From NCBI GenBank assembly GCA_963621575.1, contig CAVFEH010000010.1:9617-73616 (forward strand): 64,000 bases of DNA, written 5' to 3'. Of this stretch, positions 51,168-59,994 are shown piece by piece. Position numbers and translations under genes: made by a program. Positions within the stretch are counted from its first letter, which is position 1, and each line of letters opens with the position of its first letter. This DNA comes from UBA1724 sp963621575. GTDB lineage: Bacteria > Verrucomicrobiota > Lentisphaeria > Oligosphaerales > Oligosphaeraceae. Below the pieces are notes generated by a model. The model did no database searches. It was not told the DNA's origin and was given only the letters and a program-made list of their open reading frames with translations.

Positions 51168-51710
51168 ATGAAGCTTCATGAACTGAAGAATACCTTCAAC
51201 CGCCAGGCCCGCAAGCGCGTCGGCCGTGGCGATGGTTCCGGCAACGGTCGCACGGCCGGCCGTGGTGACAAGGGCGCCGGCGCCCGCGCGGGCGCCAAGC
51301 GCCGTCCCTACTTCGAGGGTGGCCAGATTCCCCTGATCCGCCGTCTGCCCAAGCGTGGCTTCAACCACGCCACCCACGTGGAGTTCGAGGTCGTGAACCT
51401 GGACACCCTGGAGGCGCACTTTGAGGCTGGCGAGGAGGTGACCCGCGAGATCCTGGAGCAGAAGAGCCTTCTTTCCAAGAAGACGCTTCCTCTGAAGGTC
51501 CTGTGCCGCGGCGAGCTGACAAAGGCCCTGAAGGTCACTGCCGACAAGTTCAGCGTCCAGGCCAAGGCCAAGATCGAGGCCGTTGGCGGCACCGTGAATC
51601 AGCTGATGGCCTCCCACGAGGAGGACAAGGCCGCCAAGCACGCCGCCCACGTTGCCTGCAAGAACAAGAAGAAGGCTCTCAAGGCCCAGGCCGAGGAGCT
51701 GAGGGGCTAG
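51168..51710 (+). CDS. rplO: 50S ribosomal protein L15
   Basis: 180 residues (family about 145) with M-K-L-H-E-L, R-V-G-R-G-D-G-S-G-N-G-R-T-A-G-R-G, R-R-P-Y-F-E-G-G-Q and L-P-K-R-G-F. A Lys/Ala-rich C-terminal extension of some 35 residues is probably helical and contacts rRNA. Confidence 0.94.
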   Translation: MKLHELKNTFNRQARKRVGRGDGSGNGRTAGRGDKGAGARAGAKRRPYFEGGQIPLIRRLPKRGFNHATHVEFEVVNLDTLEAHFEAGEEVTREILEQKSLLSKKTLPLKVLCRGELTKALKVTADKFSVQAKAKIEAVGGTVNQLMASHEEDKAAKHAAHVACKNKKKALKAQAEELRG

Positions 51711-52089
51711 CGAGGCCCCGGCCGCGAATCGTCTTCCGGGGCTTTCCCCGGAGGAGGGTCCGCGGCTTCTTCTTGCGGGGGAGGGGCCCTGGCATTGCCG
51801 GCGGTCCCTCTCCGCTTCCGCCTTCTCTTTTGGCTGGCTCCCCGGACGGCTCCCGTTCCCGGGTGATGTCGCGGGAGGCGGCGCGAAGACCGGTACGACA
51901 AGCATTGCGGTCTTTCGCGGATTCTCGCTGTTCCAGATGAATTTCCACCGTCCCCGCCCTTGCGGCGGGTGGTGATGAGGGTATATTGATTCCCTGCTGT
52001 TTTCCGTGGCTGCAACCGCCCCTCCAAGGGCGGAAATTGCCGCCGGCCCCCCTTTCGTAAACTACACGTTCCCCTGACCCATACCGCCT
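51711..52089 (+). other. 379-nt spacer between rplO and secY with hairpin and promoter-like site
   Basis: A perfect hairpin (tccgggg-cttt-ccccgga, 51735-51752) lies just after rplO, and a promoter-like site lies further on (51960-51987). No gene was found. secY may be transcribed both from the operon and from its own promoter. Confidence 0.4.
51960..51987 (+). promoter_or_regulatory. Candidate promoter for secY
   Basis: TTGCGG (51960-51965), 16-nt spacer, TATATT (51982-51987), about 100 nt before secY. Four of six and five of six bases match the sigma-70 consensus. The discriminator is GATTCC, not the ANGCG form. Confidence 0.4.
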
Positions 52090-53469
52090 ATGTTTTCCGC
52101 CTATCTGAACTGCTTTAAGATTCCGGAATTGAGAAAGCGTCTCCTCTTCACCTTCGCCATGATCGCGCTGGTGCAGTTGACGGCGGCCATTCCCTGCCCT
52201 GGCATTGATCCGGCCCGTCTGAAGGAGCTCTTCGGCAACCTGAACTCCGACGCAGGCGCCTCCGGCATCATGGGCATGCTGAATCTCTTCAGCGGCGGCG
52301 CCATGGAAAAGTTCGCCATTGGCGCCCTGGGAATCATGCCCTACATCTCCGCGTCCATCATTCTGCAGCTGATGACCCCCGTGATCCCCGCGCTGAGCAA
52401 GATGACCCGCGAGGGCGAGAGCGGCATGCAGCAGTACAACTTCATCATGCGGTCGCTGACCGTTGTCGTGGCCATCGTGCAGGGCATCATGTTCTCCATG
52501 GCCATGATGGAGCCCGGCAGCGTTGGCCTGGGCGGCGCCTCCGTGGTGCTGAATCCCGGCATGGGATTCATGGTCCAGACCATCATCATCCTGGTGGGTG
52601 GCTCCATGTTCATCACCTGGCTGGGCGAGATGGTGACCGAGCGCGGCGTGGGCAATGGCGCGTCCCTCATCATCACCGTGAACATCGTGGCGCGCATCCC
52701 CCAGGCTCTCGTGAGCCTCTACCAGATGGTCTTCATCGGCAGCGCCACTGGCGAGAACCAGCTGACTTTCGTCCACCTGCTCATCCTCATTGCCCTCTTC
52801 GTGGCGGTGACCGTGGGTGCCATCATCCTGACCGAGGGCATGCGCAAGATTCCCGTCCGCTATGCCCAGCAGCGCTCCGTGGGCGGTTTCGGACGCTCCG
52901 CCGGTGTGCAGACCACCTATCTGCCTCTCCGTGTCAACTACGCCAACGTGATGCCGATCATCTTCGCGGGCGCCATCCTCTCCTTCCTGGAGATGCTCCT
53001 GCGCTACCTCCCCCAGGGGGCTGTCACCCAGTGGCTCGTGATCCACTTCCAGTATGGTAGCAACGGCTATATGGTCGTCTACGCGCTGCTGCTCCTCCTC
53101 TTCGCTTTCTTCTGGGTTGCCAACCAGTTCAATCCCATCCAGATCGCCGACGACTTCCAGAAGAACAACGGATACATCCCCGGCATCCGCCCGGGCAAGC
53201 CCACCAGTGACTTCCTGGACCACGCCATGACCCGCATCACCCTGGCCGGCGCGCTGGGACTTCTTGTGCTGGCAATCCTGCCCATGATCCTTGCCACCTC
53301 CTTCCTGAAGATCCCCCACACCATCGCGCAGTTCTTCGGCGGCACCAGCCTGCTGATCATCGTCGGTGTGATGCTGGACACCATGCGGCAGATCCAGACC
53401 TACCTTATCAGCCGCAACTACGATGGTTTCCTCTCCAAGGGAATCCTCCGCAACGGCCGCGTGATGTAG
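52090..53469 (+). CDS. secY: Protein translocase channel subunit SecY
   Basis: The 459-residue, ten-helix translocon subunit. It has I-P-E-L-R-K-R-L-L-F-T near the N-terminus, the plug region, S-A-S-I-I-L-Q-L-M-T, the N-G-A-S-L-I-I-T loop, K-I-P-V-R-Y-A-Q-Q-R (cytoplasmic loop for SecA and ribosome) and G-I-R-P-G-K-P-T. It forms SecYEG with SecE and SecG and works with SecA and SRP. Complete and intact, although its last 849 nt are present again 1,345 bp downstream. Confidence 0.96.
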   Translation: MFSAYLNCFKIPELRKRLLFTFAMIALVQLTAAIPCPGIDPARLKELFGNLNSDAGASGIMGMLNLFSGGAMEKFAIGALGIMPYISASIILQLMTPVIPALSKMTREGESGMQQYNFIMRSLTVVVAIVQGIMFSMAMMEPGSVGLGGASVVLNPGMGFMVQTIIILVGGSMFITWLGEMVTERGVGNGASLIITVNIVARIPQALVSLYQMVFIGSATGENQLTFVHLLILIALFVAVTVGAIILTEGMRKIPVRYAQQRSVGGFGRSAGVQTTYLPLRVNYANVMPIIFAGAILSFLEMLLRYLPQGAVTQWLVIHFQYGSNGYMVVYALLLLLFAFFWVANQFNPIQIADDFQKNNGYIPGIRPGKPTSDFLDHAMTRITLAGALGLLVLAILPMILATSFLKIPHTIAQFFGGTSLLIIVGVMLDTMRQIQTYLISRNYDGFLSKGILRNGRVM

Positions 53470-53491
53470 GAAGCTCGGGAGTCGATGCGAC

Positions 53492-53529
53492 AAAAAAGGC
53501 GGGGCGCCACGGCGCCTCGCCTTTTTTTT
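53492..53529. terminator. Terminator after secY
   Basis: aaaaaaggcg-gggcgcc / ggcgcc-tcgcc followed by eight T. The A tract on the other side makes it usable in both directions. Confidence 0.85.
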
Positions 53530-53596
53530 GTGCATCGGGGTTTTTCTTCCATCGGGGCGAGCGTTAGGCCGGCAGACGGAAAACGCCAGCCGGGAG

Positions 53597-53827
53597 AGGG
53601 GATGCGTGTGGTGCCTTTGGCTGAAGGCACGTTGCCGGGAGGCAGGAATGTCCAGAGGACAGGGGGAAGTCCTCCCCCATGTTGGTCTTGAAAGATCCCA
53701 AGTCCCGCGGCAGGGGAGTGGGTGCGGCAACTTCTGTCCTTCCGGATTATCCCCTACGCCGGTATCTTCCGGCGAATGTGCAAAAATGCAAAAAGGCGGG
53801 GCGCCGTGGTGGCGTCCCGCCTTTTTT
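53597..53827. ncRNA. Candidate structured RNA between two terminators, copy 1
   Basis: On the plus strand a closing helix AGGGGAT/ATCCCCT (53597-53603 with 53749-53755) encloses a hairpin GTGCCTT-tggctg-AAGGCAC (53611-53630), a small GGGA-loop hairpin (53633-53644) and a long arm GGACAG/CTGTCC (53657-53739) with inner helices AAGT/ACTT, CTCCCC/GGGGAG and TTGG/CCAA. A Rho-independent terminator follows at 53790-53827. No known RNA family was recognised and no clear promoter was found, so the strand is uncertain; it might also be only a GC-rich intergenic region. Confidence 0.35.
53790..53827. terminator. Second intergenic terminator
   Basis: aaaaaggcggg-gcgcc-gtggt-ggcg-tcccgcc and six T. It would also end minus-strand transcription from the bat operon, for which the original copy is at 55135-55172. 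Confidence 0.85.
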
Positions 53828-53857
53828 GTGTTGTTTGAGCCTTTTTTCCGGGGGTAC

Positions 53858-53965
53858 TTATTGGATCAAGGAGTCCTGTGGGATCCAGGCGGTTTGCCCG
53901 TCATGGAGAGTGATCATGGTCCATTTGCCGTGGGAGCGGATGGCGGCCAGCTCAGTTCCGACAGG
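53858..53965 (-). pseudogene. Duplicated 3' fragment of batE
   Basis: 108 nt identical to the last codons of the batE gene (55203-55310), ending in the same stop. It has no start and is cut by the duplication junction. Reading upstream on the minus strand gives antisense secY. Confidence 0.9.
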
Positions 53966-54814
53966 CTGGGCGAGATGGTGACCGAGCGCGGCGTGGGCAA
54001 TGGCGCGTCCCTCATCATCACCGTGAACATCGTGGCGCGCATCCCCCAGGCTCTCGTGAGCCTCTACCAGATGGTCTTCATCGGCAGCGCCACTGGCGAG
54101 AACCAGCTGACTTTCGTCCACCTGCTCATCCTCATTGCCCTCTTCGTGGCGGTGACCGTGGGTGCCATCATCCTGACCGAGGGCATGCGCAAGATTCCCG
54201 TCCGCTATGCCCAGCAGCGCTCCGTGGGCGGTTTCGGACGCTCCGCCGGTGTGCAGACCACCTATCTGCCTCTCCGTGTCAACTACGCCAACGTGATGCC
54301 GATCATCTTCGCGGGCGCCATCCTCTCCTTCCTGGAGATGCTCCTGCGCTACCTCCCCCAGGGGGCTGTCACCCAGTGGCTCGTGATCCACTTCCAGTAT
54401 GGTAGCAACGGCTATATGGTCGTCTACGCGCTGCTGCTCCTCCTCTTCGCTTTCTTCTGGGTTGCCAACCAGTTCAATCCCATCCAGATCGCCGACGACT
54501 TCCAGAAGAACAACGGATACATCCCCGGCATCCGCCCGGGCAAGCCCACCAGTGACTTCCTGGACCACGCCATGACCCGCATCACCCTGGCCGGCGCGCT
54601 GGGACTTCTTGTGCTGGCAATCCTGCCCATGATCCTTGCCACCTCCTTCCTGAAGATCCCCCACACCATCGCGCAGTTCTTCGGCGGCACCAGCCTGCTG
54701 ATCATCGTCGGTGTGATGCTGGACACCATGCGGCAGATCCAGACCTACCTTATCAGCCGCAACTACGATGGTTTCCTCTCCAAGGGAATCCTCCGCAACG
54801 GCCGCGTGATGTAG
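53966..54814 (+). pseudogene. Duplicated 3' fragment of secY
   Basis: 849 nt identical to the 3' part of secY, corresponding to residues 178-459, with the same stop codon. It lacks the first half including the start. An in-frame extension to an ATG at 53528 gives a chimeric open frame without ribosome-binding site, which is not expected to be a real gene. Confidence 0.93.
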
Positions 54815-54836
54815 GAAGCTCGGGAGTCGATGCGAC

Positions 54837-54874
54837 AAAAAAGGCGGGGCGCCACGGCGCCTCGCCTTTTTTTT
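54837..54874. terminator. Duplicate of the secY terminator
   Basis: Identical to 53492-53529, inside the second copy of the duplication. Confidence 0.8.
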
Positions 54875-54941
54875 GTGCATCGGGGTTTTTCTTCCATCGG
54901 GGCGAGCGTTAGGCCGGCAGACGGAAAACGCCAGCCGGGAG

Positions 54942-55172
54942 AGGGGATGCGTGTGGTGCCTTTGGCTGAAGGCACGTTGCCGGGAGGCAGGAATGTCCAG
55001 AGGACAGGGGGAAGTCCTCCCCCATGTTGGTCTTGAAAGATCCCAAGTCCCGCGGCAGGGGAGTGGGTGCGGCAACTTCTGTCCTTCCGGATTATCCCCT
55101 ACGCCGGTATCTTCCGGCGAATGTGCAAAAATGCAAAAAGGCGGGGCGCCGTGGTGGCGTCCCGCCTTTTTT
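54942..55172. ncRNA. Candidate structured RNA between two terminators, copy 2
   Basis: Identical to 53597-53827 and carried along by the duplication. In the ancestral arrangement this would be the only copy, between secY and batE. Confidence 0.3.
55135..55172. terminator. Terminator shared by the bat operon and the upstream region
   Basis: Same hairpin as at 53790-53827, about 30 nt beyond the batE stop on the minus strand, with an A/T tract on both sides. Confidence 0.85.
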
Positions 55173-55202
55173 GTGTTGTTTGAGCCTTTTTTCCGGGGGT
55201 AC

Positions 55203-55976
55203 TTATTGGATCAAGGAGTCCTGTGGGATCCAGGCGGTTTGCCCGTCATGGAGAGTGATCATGGTCCATTTGCCGTGGGAGCGGATGGCGGCCAGCTCAG
55301 TTCCGACAGGGAGGGGGTTCCCCTGGAGGAGCTGGTATGCCTCTCCGGGGCCCTTCCGGGGGACTGCGTCCTGGGTGGCGACGACCGCGGGGGTGTGCGT
55401 TTGTCCCTGGTGGTAGTCGTAAAGGAGTGTGATTGTGAGGAGTGTGGCCAGGGCGAAGGCGAGGATGGACAGATTCCGTGTGGGCTTTTGAGCGATTCCA
55501 GTGTGTCGTGCCAGGAGTCCCAGGAGGAGTGCAGCCCAGGCAAGGGCGATGGCGACTGTTGTGCGCTGGGAGAATCCCAGGAAGCGTTTGAGGGGATTGG
55601 GGGAGGGGCCGGGGATGTCCGTGACATTGCAGGCTCTTCGGGCGTAGGCAAGATTGTCTCGAAGGGAGGGGCTTCGGGGGTTGAAGAGCAACGCCTTGTC
55701 AAGGGCGAGGATCGCCTGGGGGAATTCCCCCTGGAGCAGATGGAGCTCGCCGAGTTTTTCCAGGACGGGGCCGTTGATGAAGCCCTGTTCCAATAGGGCT
55801 TCGTATTTTTCAATGGCCTCCTTCCGGGCGTCGGAGGACTCCTGGGGATCCCGGGACTCCATGGCGCGGGCCTCCGCCTGCGCGGCCTCCTGCAGGAGGA
55901 ATTCGGGGGAGGGGGTCTGGGCTGCTGGAAGGAGGAGCGCCAGCAGAAGAAGGAGAATGGTGAGTTGTTTCAACAT
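55203..55976 (-). CDS. batE: BatE-like TPR and SH3 membrane protein
   Basis: A 257-residue protein with an N-terminal signal/anchor (M-L-K-Q-L-T-I-L-L-L-L), TPR repeats (Y-E-A-L-L-E-Q-G, L-G-E-L-H-L-L-Q-G-E-F-P-Q-A-I-L-A-L-D-K-A), two membrane helices (about 135-190) and a C-terminal SH3-like domain (Q-G-N-P-L-P-V-G-T-E-L, G-K-W-T-M-I-T-L). This layout is that of BatE. It is the last gene of the operon and its 3' 108 nt are duplicated upstream. The start at 55976 is chosen for its signal helix; longer starts are possible. Confidence 0.82.
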   Translation of the reverse strand: MLKQLTILLLLLALLLPAAQTPSPEFLLQEAAQAEARAMESRDPQESSDARKEAIEKYEALLEQGFINGPVLEKLGELHLLQGEFPQAILALDKALLFNPRSPSLRDNLAYARRACNVTDIPGPSPNPLKRFLGFSQRTTVAIALAWAALLLGLLARHTGIAQKPTRNLSILAFALATLLTITLLYDYHQGQTHTPAVVATQDAVPRKGPGEAYQLLQGNPLPVGTELAAIRSHGKWTMITLHDGQTAWIPQDSLIQ

Positions 55977-56007
55977 GGGAATGGGAATGGCGTTTGCCGA
56001 CGTGTTG

Positions 56008-57891
56008 TCAGAGGCACCGTGTGGCCTGGCGGATTTCTTCTGCGAGGGCATTGGGTTCCGCTGCCTGGTTGCCATAGAGGATCGCCTGGCAGCGCTCCTG
56101 CAGGGCAAGGAGGACGGCGGTGGACTCCGCCGCAACGCCGTTTTTGACAAGTGCGGCTTTGAGCTCCGCGAGGGAGAAGGGGGTGTTGAGGGCGAGGCGT
56201 GTCTTGAGGAATTCCTCCATGGCCACGGCAAGCTTTCGGGACGCTTGTGCATCCGTGGAAGCGGTGTGTTCCAGCGCGTCGTCCAGCTTGCGCCGGGCGG
56301 CCTGCCAGGGGAATTTTCGTTGCCGTGCCTGGAGGATCCGTTTGCGGATGGTGGGCTGGAGCAGATCCGCTGCGAGGAGGAGAATCGGCAGGAGAATCAG
56401 GAGGAGCCAGGGCGCGCGCCGGGCTCCGGGGAGGGGCGCCCAGGGCCGGGAGAGAAATGCGTCGTCTTCGCAGTTGACGGAGGCGGGGCCCTCGCCGGCG
56501 GGCTTGGATTGTGCGGTTTTCGCGGGGGCGGGGGTGTTTCCGGAGACAGCGGATGCGTTGCCGAGGACGGCCTTTTCCGCGCTTTGGACGGTGACGGTCA
56601 GGGGCTTGGTGGAGGTGGTCTCGTATGCCTGGTCCTTGGGATCGTAGTAGGAGAGAGTCAGGGCCGGCAGAGTGAAGACGCCGGGCTTCAGGGGGCGCAG
56701 TGTGCGGCTGACCTTCAGGGTGTTGGGGGAATCGGGGTCGACAGCGGGAGGGGTGTCGCCGGAGATCCGGAAAGCGCCGTCGGCCTCCAGGGCCTCCTCC
56801 CATTTTGGGAGAGTGGTCTCGTCGGAGAAGGATTCTCCGGTGAGGGTGAGGGTCAGGGGGATGGGGTCACCTACGAAGCAGTCGGTCATCTCCAGGGAGA
56901 GATCTGCCTGGAGGGGTCCCAGCAAGCCGGAGAAGTCATGGGGTTTCCCTTCCTCAGGGAAGTCCTGGATGTCCAGGGTGATTTCGTCGGCGTAGAGGGG
57001 CTCTGTGAGGTATGACTGCCGTGTGAAGAAGGGATTTTCGAATATGTCCTCGAAGAATCCGCCGCGTCGGCTGGCACGGCCGCCGTTGGCCTGTGGCGCA
57101 CTGGATGCGTATGTGAAATCGGTGCACAGGGGAGGGATATGGATGGATCCCTGGCGTTTCGGGGTGAGTTTCCTTTTGAATGTGATGGTGTAGCAGGGGA
57201 TCCCGTCCACGGTTTCTGTCTTCTCCCAGTAGTCGTTGCCGGTCTGGGGATTGGGAATTGTCTCCACTGTGAAGTCATTGGTGAGCTGGTAGTCTCCGCT
57301 GTAGACGAATTGGAAGGACCCCGTGGTCTTCAGGGCGATGGGGGACCGGAGGGAGATGGAGTAGACGGTCTTTCCACCTGGGAGCAGGTGGGCGGGGGAG
57401 ACCTCCTGTTTCAGGGAGACTGCGCCCAGAAGGGCGTCCTCGGGGGAGGTGCCTTTCGCCAGGACATTCACGGTGACCGGCGTGGTTTGCATCTGCTTGC
57501 CGTTGCATTCCACTGAAAAGGCGGGGATGGTCAGGGTGCCGTCCTGAAGGGGATTCAACAGGAACTGGTAGACGGAGGTGATGGTGCGGGACTGCGTGGT
57601 CTTTCCGTTGATGATCTGCAGAGAGCTCTGCTGCTGGACGTTGGGACCCTGCCGCCGCAATACCTGGAAAGGGATGCCCCTGGGGAAGTCCACGGGTTTG
57701 GTGAAGGTGGCTTTCTGACCGTCGTCGGAGACGAGCGCCATGGTCAGGTAGGCGAGCTCGCCGTGGGCGAGGGGCGATTTCTGGAAGGACATTTCCAGGG
57801 TGACTTTCCCCTGGAGGGAGCCCCCCCAGAGGAGCACCCCCAGAAGGAGGCCGGGGAGGGCGATGTTTCGGGATGGGCGAGGGTATTTCAT
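56008..57891 (-). CDS. batD: BatD-like protein
   Basis: A 627-residue protein with a signal peptide (N-I-A-L-P-G-L-L-L-G-V-L-L-W-G-G), repeated Ig-like beta domains (G-I-P-F-Q-V, F-S-V-E-C-N-G-K, S-L-R-S-P-I-A-L-K-T-T-G), a membrane helix near 500-520 and a helical cytoplasmic tail. BatD (DUF11-like, oxygen tolerance) is found in bat operons, and its extracytoplasmic part may bind partners. It starts 62 nt after the BatB/C gene ends and 31 nt lies between its stop and batE. Confidence 0.85.
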   Translation of the reverse strand: MKYPRPSRNIALPGLLLGVLLWGGSLQGKVTLEMSFQKSPLAHGELAYLTMALVSDDGQKATFTKPVDFPRGIPFQVLRRQGPNVQQQSSLQIINGKTTQSRTITSVYQFLLNPLQDGTLTIPAFSVECNGKQMQTTPVTVNVLAKGTSPEDALLGAVSLKQEVSPAHLLPGGKTVYSISLRSPIALKTTGSFQFVYSGDYQLTNDFTVETIPNPQTGNDYWEKTETVDGIPCYTITFKRKLTPKRQGSIHIPPLCTDFTYASSAPQANGGRASRRGGFFEDIFENPFFTRQSYLTEPLYADEITLDIQDFPEEGKPHDFSGLLGPLQADLSLEMTDCFVGDPIPLTLTLTGESFSDETTLPKWEEALEADGAFRISGDTPPAVDPDSPNTLKVSRTLRPLKPGVFTLPALTLSYYDPKDQAYETTSTKPLTVTVQSAEKAVLGNASAVSGNTPAPAKTAQSKPAGEGPASVNCEDDAFLSRPWAPLPGARRAPWLLLILLPILLLAADLLQPTIRKRILQARQRKFPWQAARRKLDDALEHTASTDAQASRKLAVAMEEFLKTRLALNTPFSLAELKAALVKNGVAAESTAVLLALQERCQAILYGNQAAEPNALAEEIRQATRCL

Positions 57892-57953
57892 GAAGTGGTT
57901 CGTTTCGGAATGGGCCAGGCGCCCGATTGCGGGCGCCGGAAAGGGGGATAGGG

Positions 57954-59930
57954 CTACCAGTCCTTGTCAACGGGAGAGGTCTGGGGCGCCATCTGGCGTT
58001 TGCGGAGTCTTCGGACACGCTCCTGGTCGAGGAGTTTCTGCAGATCCGCGGGAAGGGGCTCCTTCACTTCCTGGAAACGGACTTCCGGGGACTCGGGCTC
58101 CTCGGATTCCTTGCCCTCTAACTCCTCGACCGAAACCGCAACGGCACTCTCCTGTTTGGACTTCGCTTCATCGCGCTTCACAGGCTCCTCACGCCCCAAA
58201 AACTCTTGCTTCTGCTCCTCCTTGGACTGTTCTTTTGCCTTGGACTGTTTCTGCTCCTGGGATTGGTCTTGCTCTTGTGGCTGTTCCTGCTGCTGTGGCT
58301 GTTCCTGCTGCTGTGGCTGTTCCTGCTGCTGTGGCTGTTCCTGCTGTTGTGGCTGTTCCTGCTGTTGTGGCTGTTCCTGCTGTTTCAGCTGTTCCAGGAG
58401 TCGTTCAATCTGGGACTTGAGGGACTTTGCGCATTTCAGGTTTTGGCGGACGGGTGTCTTGTCCTCGATGGCGGGGTCTTCCAGGGCGGTTTCATATTCC
58501 TGGATGGCCTCCGTGGTTTGTTTCAGGGCGTCTTCCAGGGCTTTTTTGTCGGGGGGCTGAGTCCCGGCTTTCTGTTCGGCGGAGCGCACGAGGACATTCG
58601 CGAGGGCGAGATGCGCCTTTCTTTCCAAAGGGGAGGGCTCCTCCTGTTCGCCCAGTTTCTCCAGCATGGCGCGGAGGGCGCTTTCGGCGCGGCCGCATTC
58701 CCCCGCGCGGTAGTCCAGGAGCGCCTGGTTGAACTGCAGGGACCGCGGCGTGGGGCGGTCAGGGGGGAGGGCGTCCTTGCATTCCTGGTAGGCCTTCCGG
58801 GCCTCCTCGAGATTTCCGGCCTGGAGGGCCTGGGTGCCTTTTTGGAAGATGGCGCGCGGGGAGGCGGCCGGGGAGGTCTGTGGGAGCAGCAGGAATGCCA
58901 GGAGGAGCGCCAGGCGCCCTGGCTTGGGCGGGCGTTTGCCGGCAGGCAGGACGACGCCCAGTGCCAGCAGAATCATTGCAGGCAGAAGGAAGAGGGGATA
59001 GCGCTTCTCCTTCTGAACCAGGGATTCCTCCTCGAAGGTCTGTTGCTTGGCGGTGGAGACCGTCTGTCGGTAGAAGTCCCGGAGATCGAAGTCGCGGGTG
59101 CCAACGGCCAGATAGACTCCGCCGGGGGTGGCGTCGGCCATCGCCTGGAGAGTCTCGGAATCCAGCCGGGAGCGCACGGGCTGTCCATGGTACTTCAGAA
59201 GCGTTTCCTGTCCTTGTTCGTCGGGGATGGTAAGGAGGGTGCCTGCCTTGTCGTCACCCAGTCCCACGATGAGCAGGCGGACCTGGAGGGCCCCCAGGGC
59301 CTTCGCGGCCTCCACAGGAAGGGAGTCGTGGTCCTCGCCGTCGGTGATGAGGATTACATCGCGGCCCTCGCCGGTGGTGTCGTCGAAGATCTCGTTGCGG
59401 ACCATCCGGAGGGCGTCCCCCAGGTTCGTGCCGCCCCGCGCCAGGGCGCTGGGGGACATCTCGTCCAGGGCCATCTGGAAGAATGCGTAGTCCAGGGTGG
59501 GCGGACAGAGGACGGCGGCGGTCCCGGCAAAGCCAACCAGCGCCACGCGGTCACCCTGCAGCACTTCCAGGCACTGCGCGATCTCCGCCTTGGCGCGCTC
59601 CAGTCGGTTGGGGCGCAGATCCTTGGCAAGCATGCTCCGGGAGAGGTCCACAAGGAAGACCACTTGCCGGCCCTGCCGCTGGACCTTCTTGCTGATGAGG
59701 CCCCAGGCGGGATCCGCCAGGGCGAGGAGGCATCCGGCCGCCGCCAGGAGGAGCAGCGCGTCCTTTGCCACGCGCAGTGTGGGGTGGCGGGCGGCCTGCC
59801 AGGCGCTCAGGGATGGAGAATTTAGGAGGGGATCCAGGCGCCCCATGTGGTGGCGGCGGCACAGGCAGAGCACCAGTGCCAGCAGGGGTATCAGGGCGAG
59901 CCACGGGAGGATTTGCGGTTGGAGGAACAT
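57954..59930 (-). CDS. BatB-BatC fusion: VWA domain, TPRs and QEQPQQ repeats
   Basis: A 658-residue membrane protein. N-terminal membrane helices and a von Willebrand A domain with MIDAS D-L-S-R-S (95-99) and D-G-E-D-H-D are BatB. After a membrane helix near 315-335 come TPR-like helices (about 365-510), a Gln/Pro-rich segment of hexapeptide repeats Q-E-Q-P-Q-Q and an acidic/basic tail. The second part corresponds to BatC, usually a separate gene. The MIDAS suggests metal-dependent protein binding. Neighbours and layout make it part of the bat operon. Confidence 0.85.
   Translation of the reverse strand: MFLQPQILPWLALIPLLALVLCLCRRHHMGRLDPLLNSPSLSAWQAARHPTLRVAKDALLLLAAAGCLLALADPAWGLISKKVQRQGRQVVFLVDLSRSMLAKDLRPNRLERAKAEIAQCLEVLQGDRVALVGFAGTAAVLCPPTLDYAFFQMALDEMSPSALARGGTNLGDALRMVRNEIFDDTTGEGRDVILITDGEDHDSLPVEAAKALGALQVRLLIVGLGDDKAGTLLTIPDEQGQETLLKYHGQPVRSRLDSETLQAMADATPGGVYLAVGTRDFDLRDFYRQTVSTAKQQTFEEESLVQKEKRYPLFLLPAMILLALGVVLPAGKRPPKPGRLALLLAFLLLPQTSPAASPRAIFQKGTQALQAGNLEEARKAYQECKDALPPDRPTPRSLQFNQALLDYRAGECGRAESALRAMLEKLGEQEEPSPLERKAHLALANVLVRSAEQKAGTQPPDKKALEDALKQTTEAIQEYETALEDPAIEDKTPVRQNLKCAKSLKSQIERLLEQLKQQEQPQQQEQPQQQEQPQQQEQPQQQEQPQQQEQPQEQDQSQEQKQSKAKEQSKEEQKQEFLGREEPVKRDEAKSKQESAVAVSVEELEGKESEEPESPEVRFQEVKEPLPADLQKLLDQERVRRLRKRQMAPQTSPVDKDW
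58281..58388. repeat. 18-bp minisatellite in the BatB-BatC gene
   Basis: Six tandem copies of an 18-bp unit close to ctgttcctgctgctgtgg; the first three are identical, two carry one change and the last is degenerate. In frame it encodes Q-E-Q-P-Q-Q repeats. Copy number could change by slippage without frameshift. Confidence 0.9.
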
Positions 59931-59994
59931 TCTTTGGTTCGGCGGCGGTGCGGAGGCCGTCGCCGGTTTCGTTGTTTGGAAAGGGGGTGCTGGG

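Larger units (their letters stand above)
52621..53965. repeat. Tandem duplication, copy 1 (1,345 bp)
   Basis: Unit begins at ctgggcgaga inside secY and ends at ttccgacagg in the 3' end of the batE gene region. By eye it is identical throughout to the following copy. The junction has only the 2-bp gg microhomology. Confidence 0.95.
53966..55310. repeat. Tandem duplication, copy 2 (1,345 bp)
   Basis: Head-to-tail second copy of 52621-53965. It restores the proper junction with the rest of batE at 55310. No base difference was found where the copies were compared, so the event is very recent or an assembly artefact. Confidence 0.95.

Noticed and set aside
53528..54814. Open frame of 428 codons joining intergenic sequence to the second half of SecY
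   Set aside because: It arises only because the duplication junction happens to be in frame. No ribosome-binding site, and the first 145 residues have no protein-like composition.
53858..55075. 405-codon minus-strand open frame ending in the BatE C-terminus
   Set aside because: It is antisense to secY joined to a batE fragment by the duplication.
58281..58388. Short regular repeats that could suggest a CRISPR array
   Set aside because: The 18-bp units are contiguous without spacers and encode Q-E-Q-P-Q-Q in frame.
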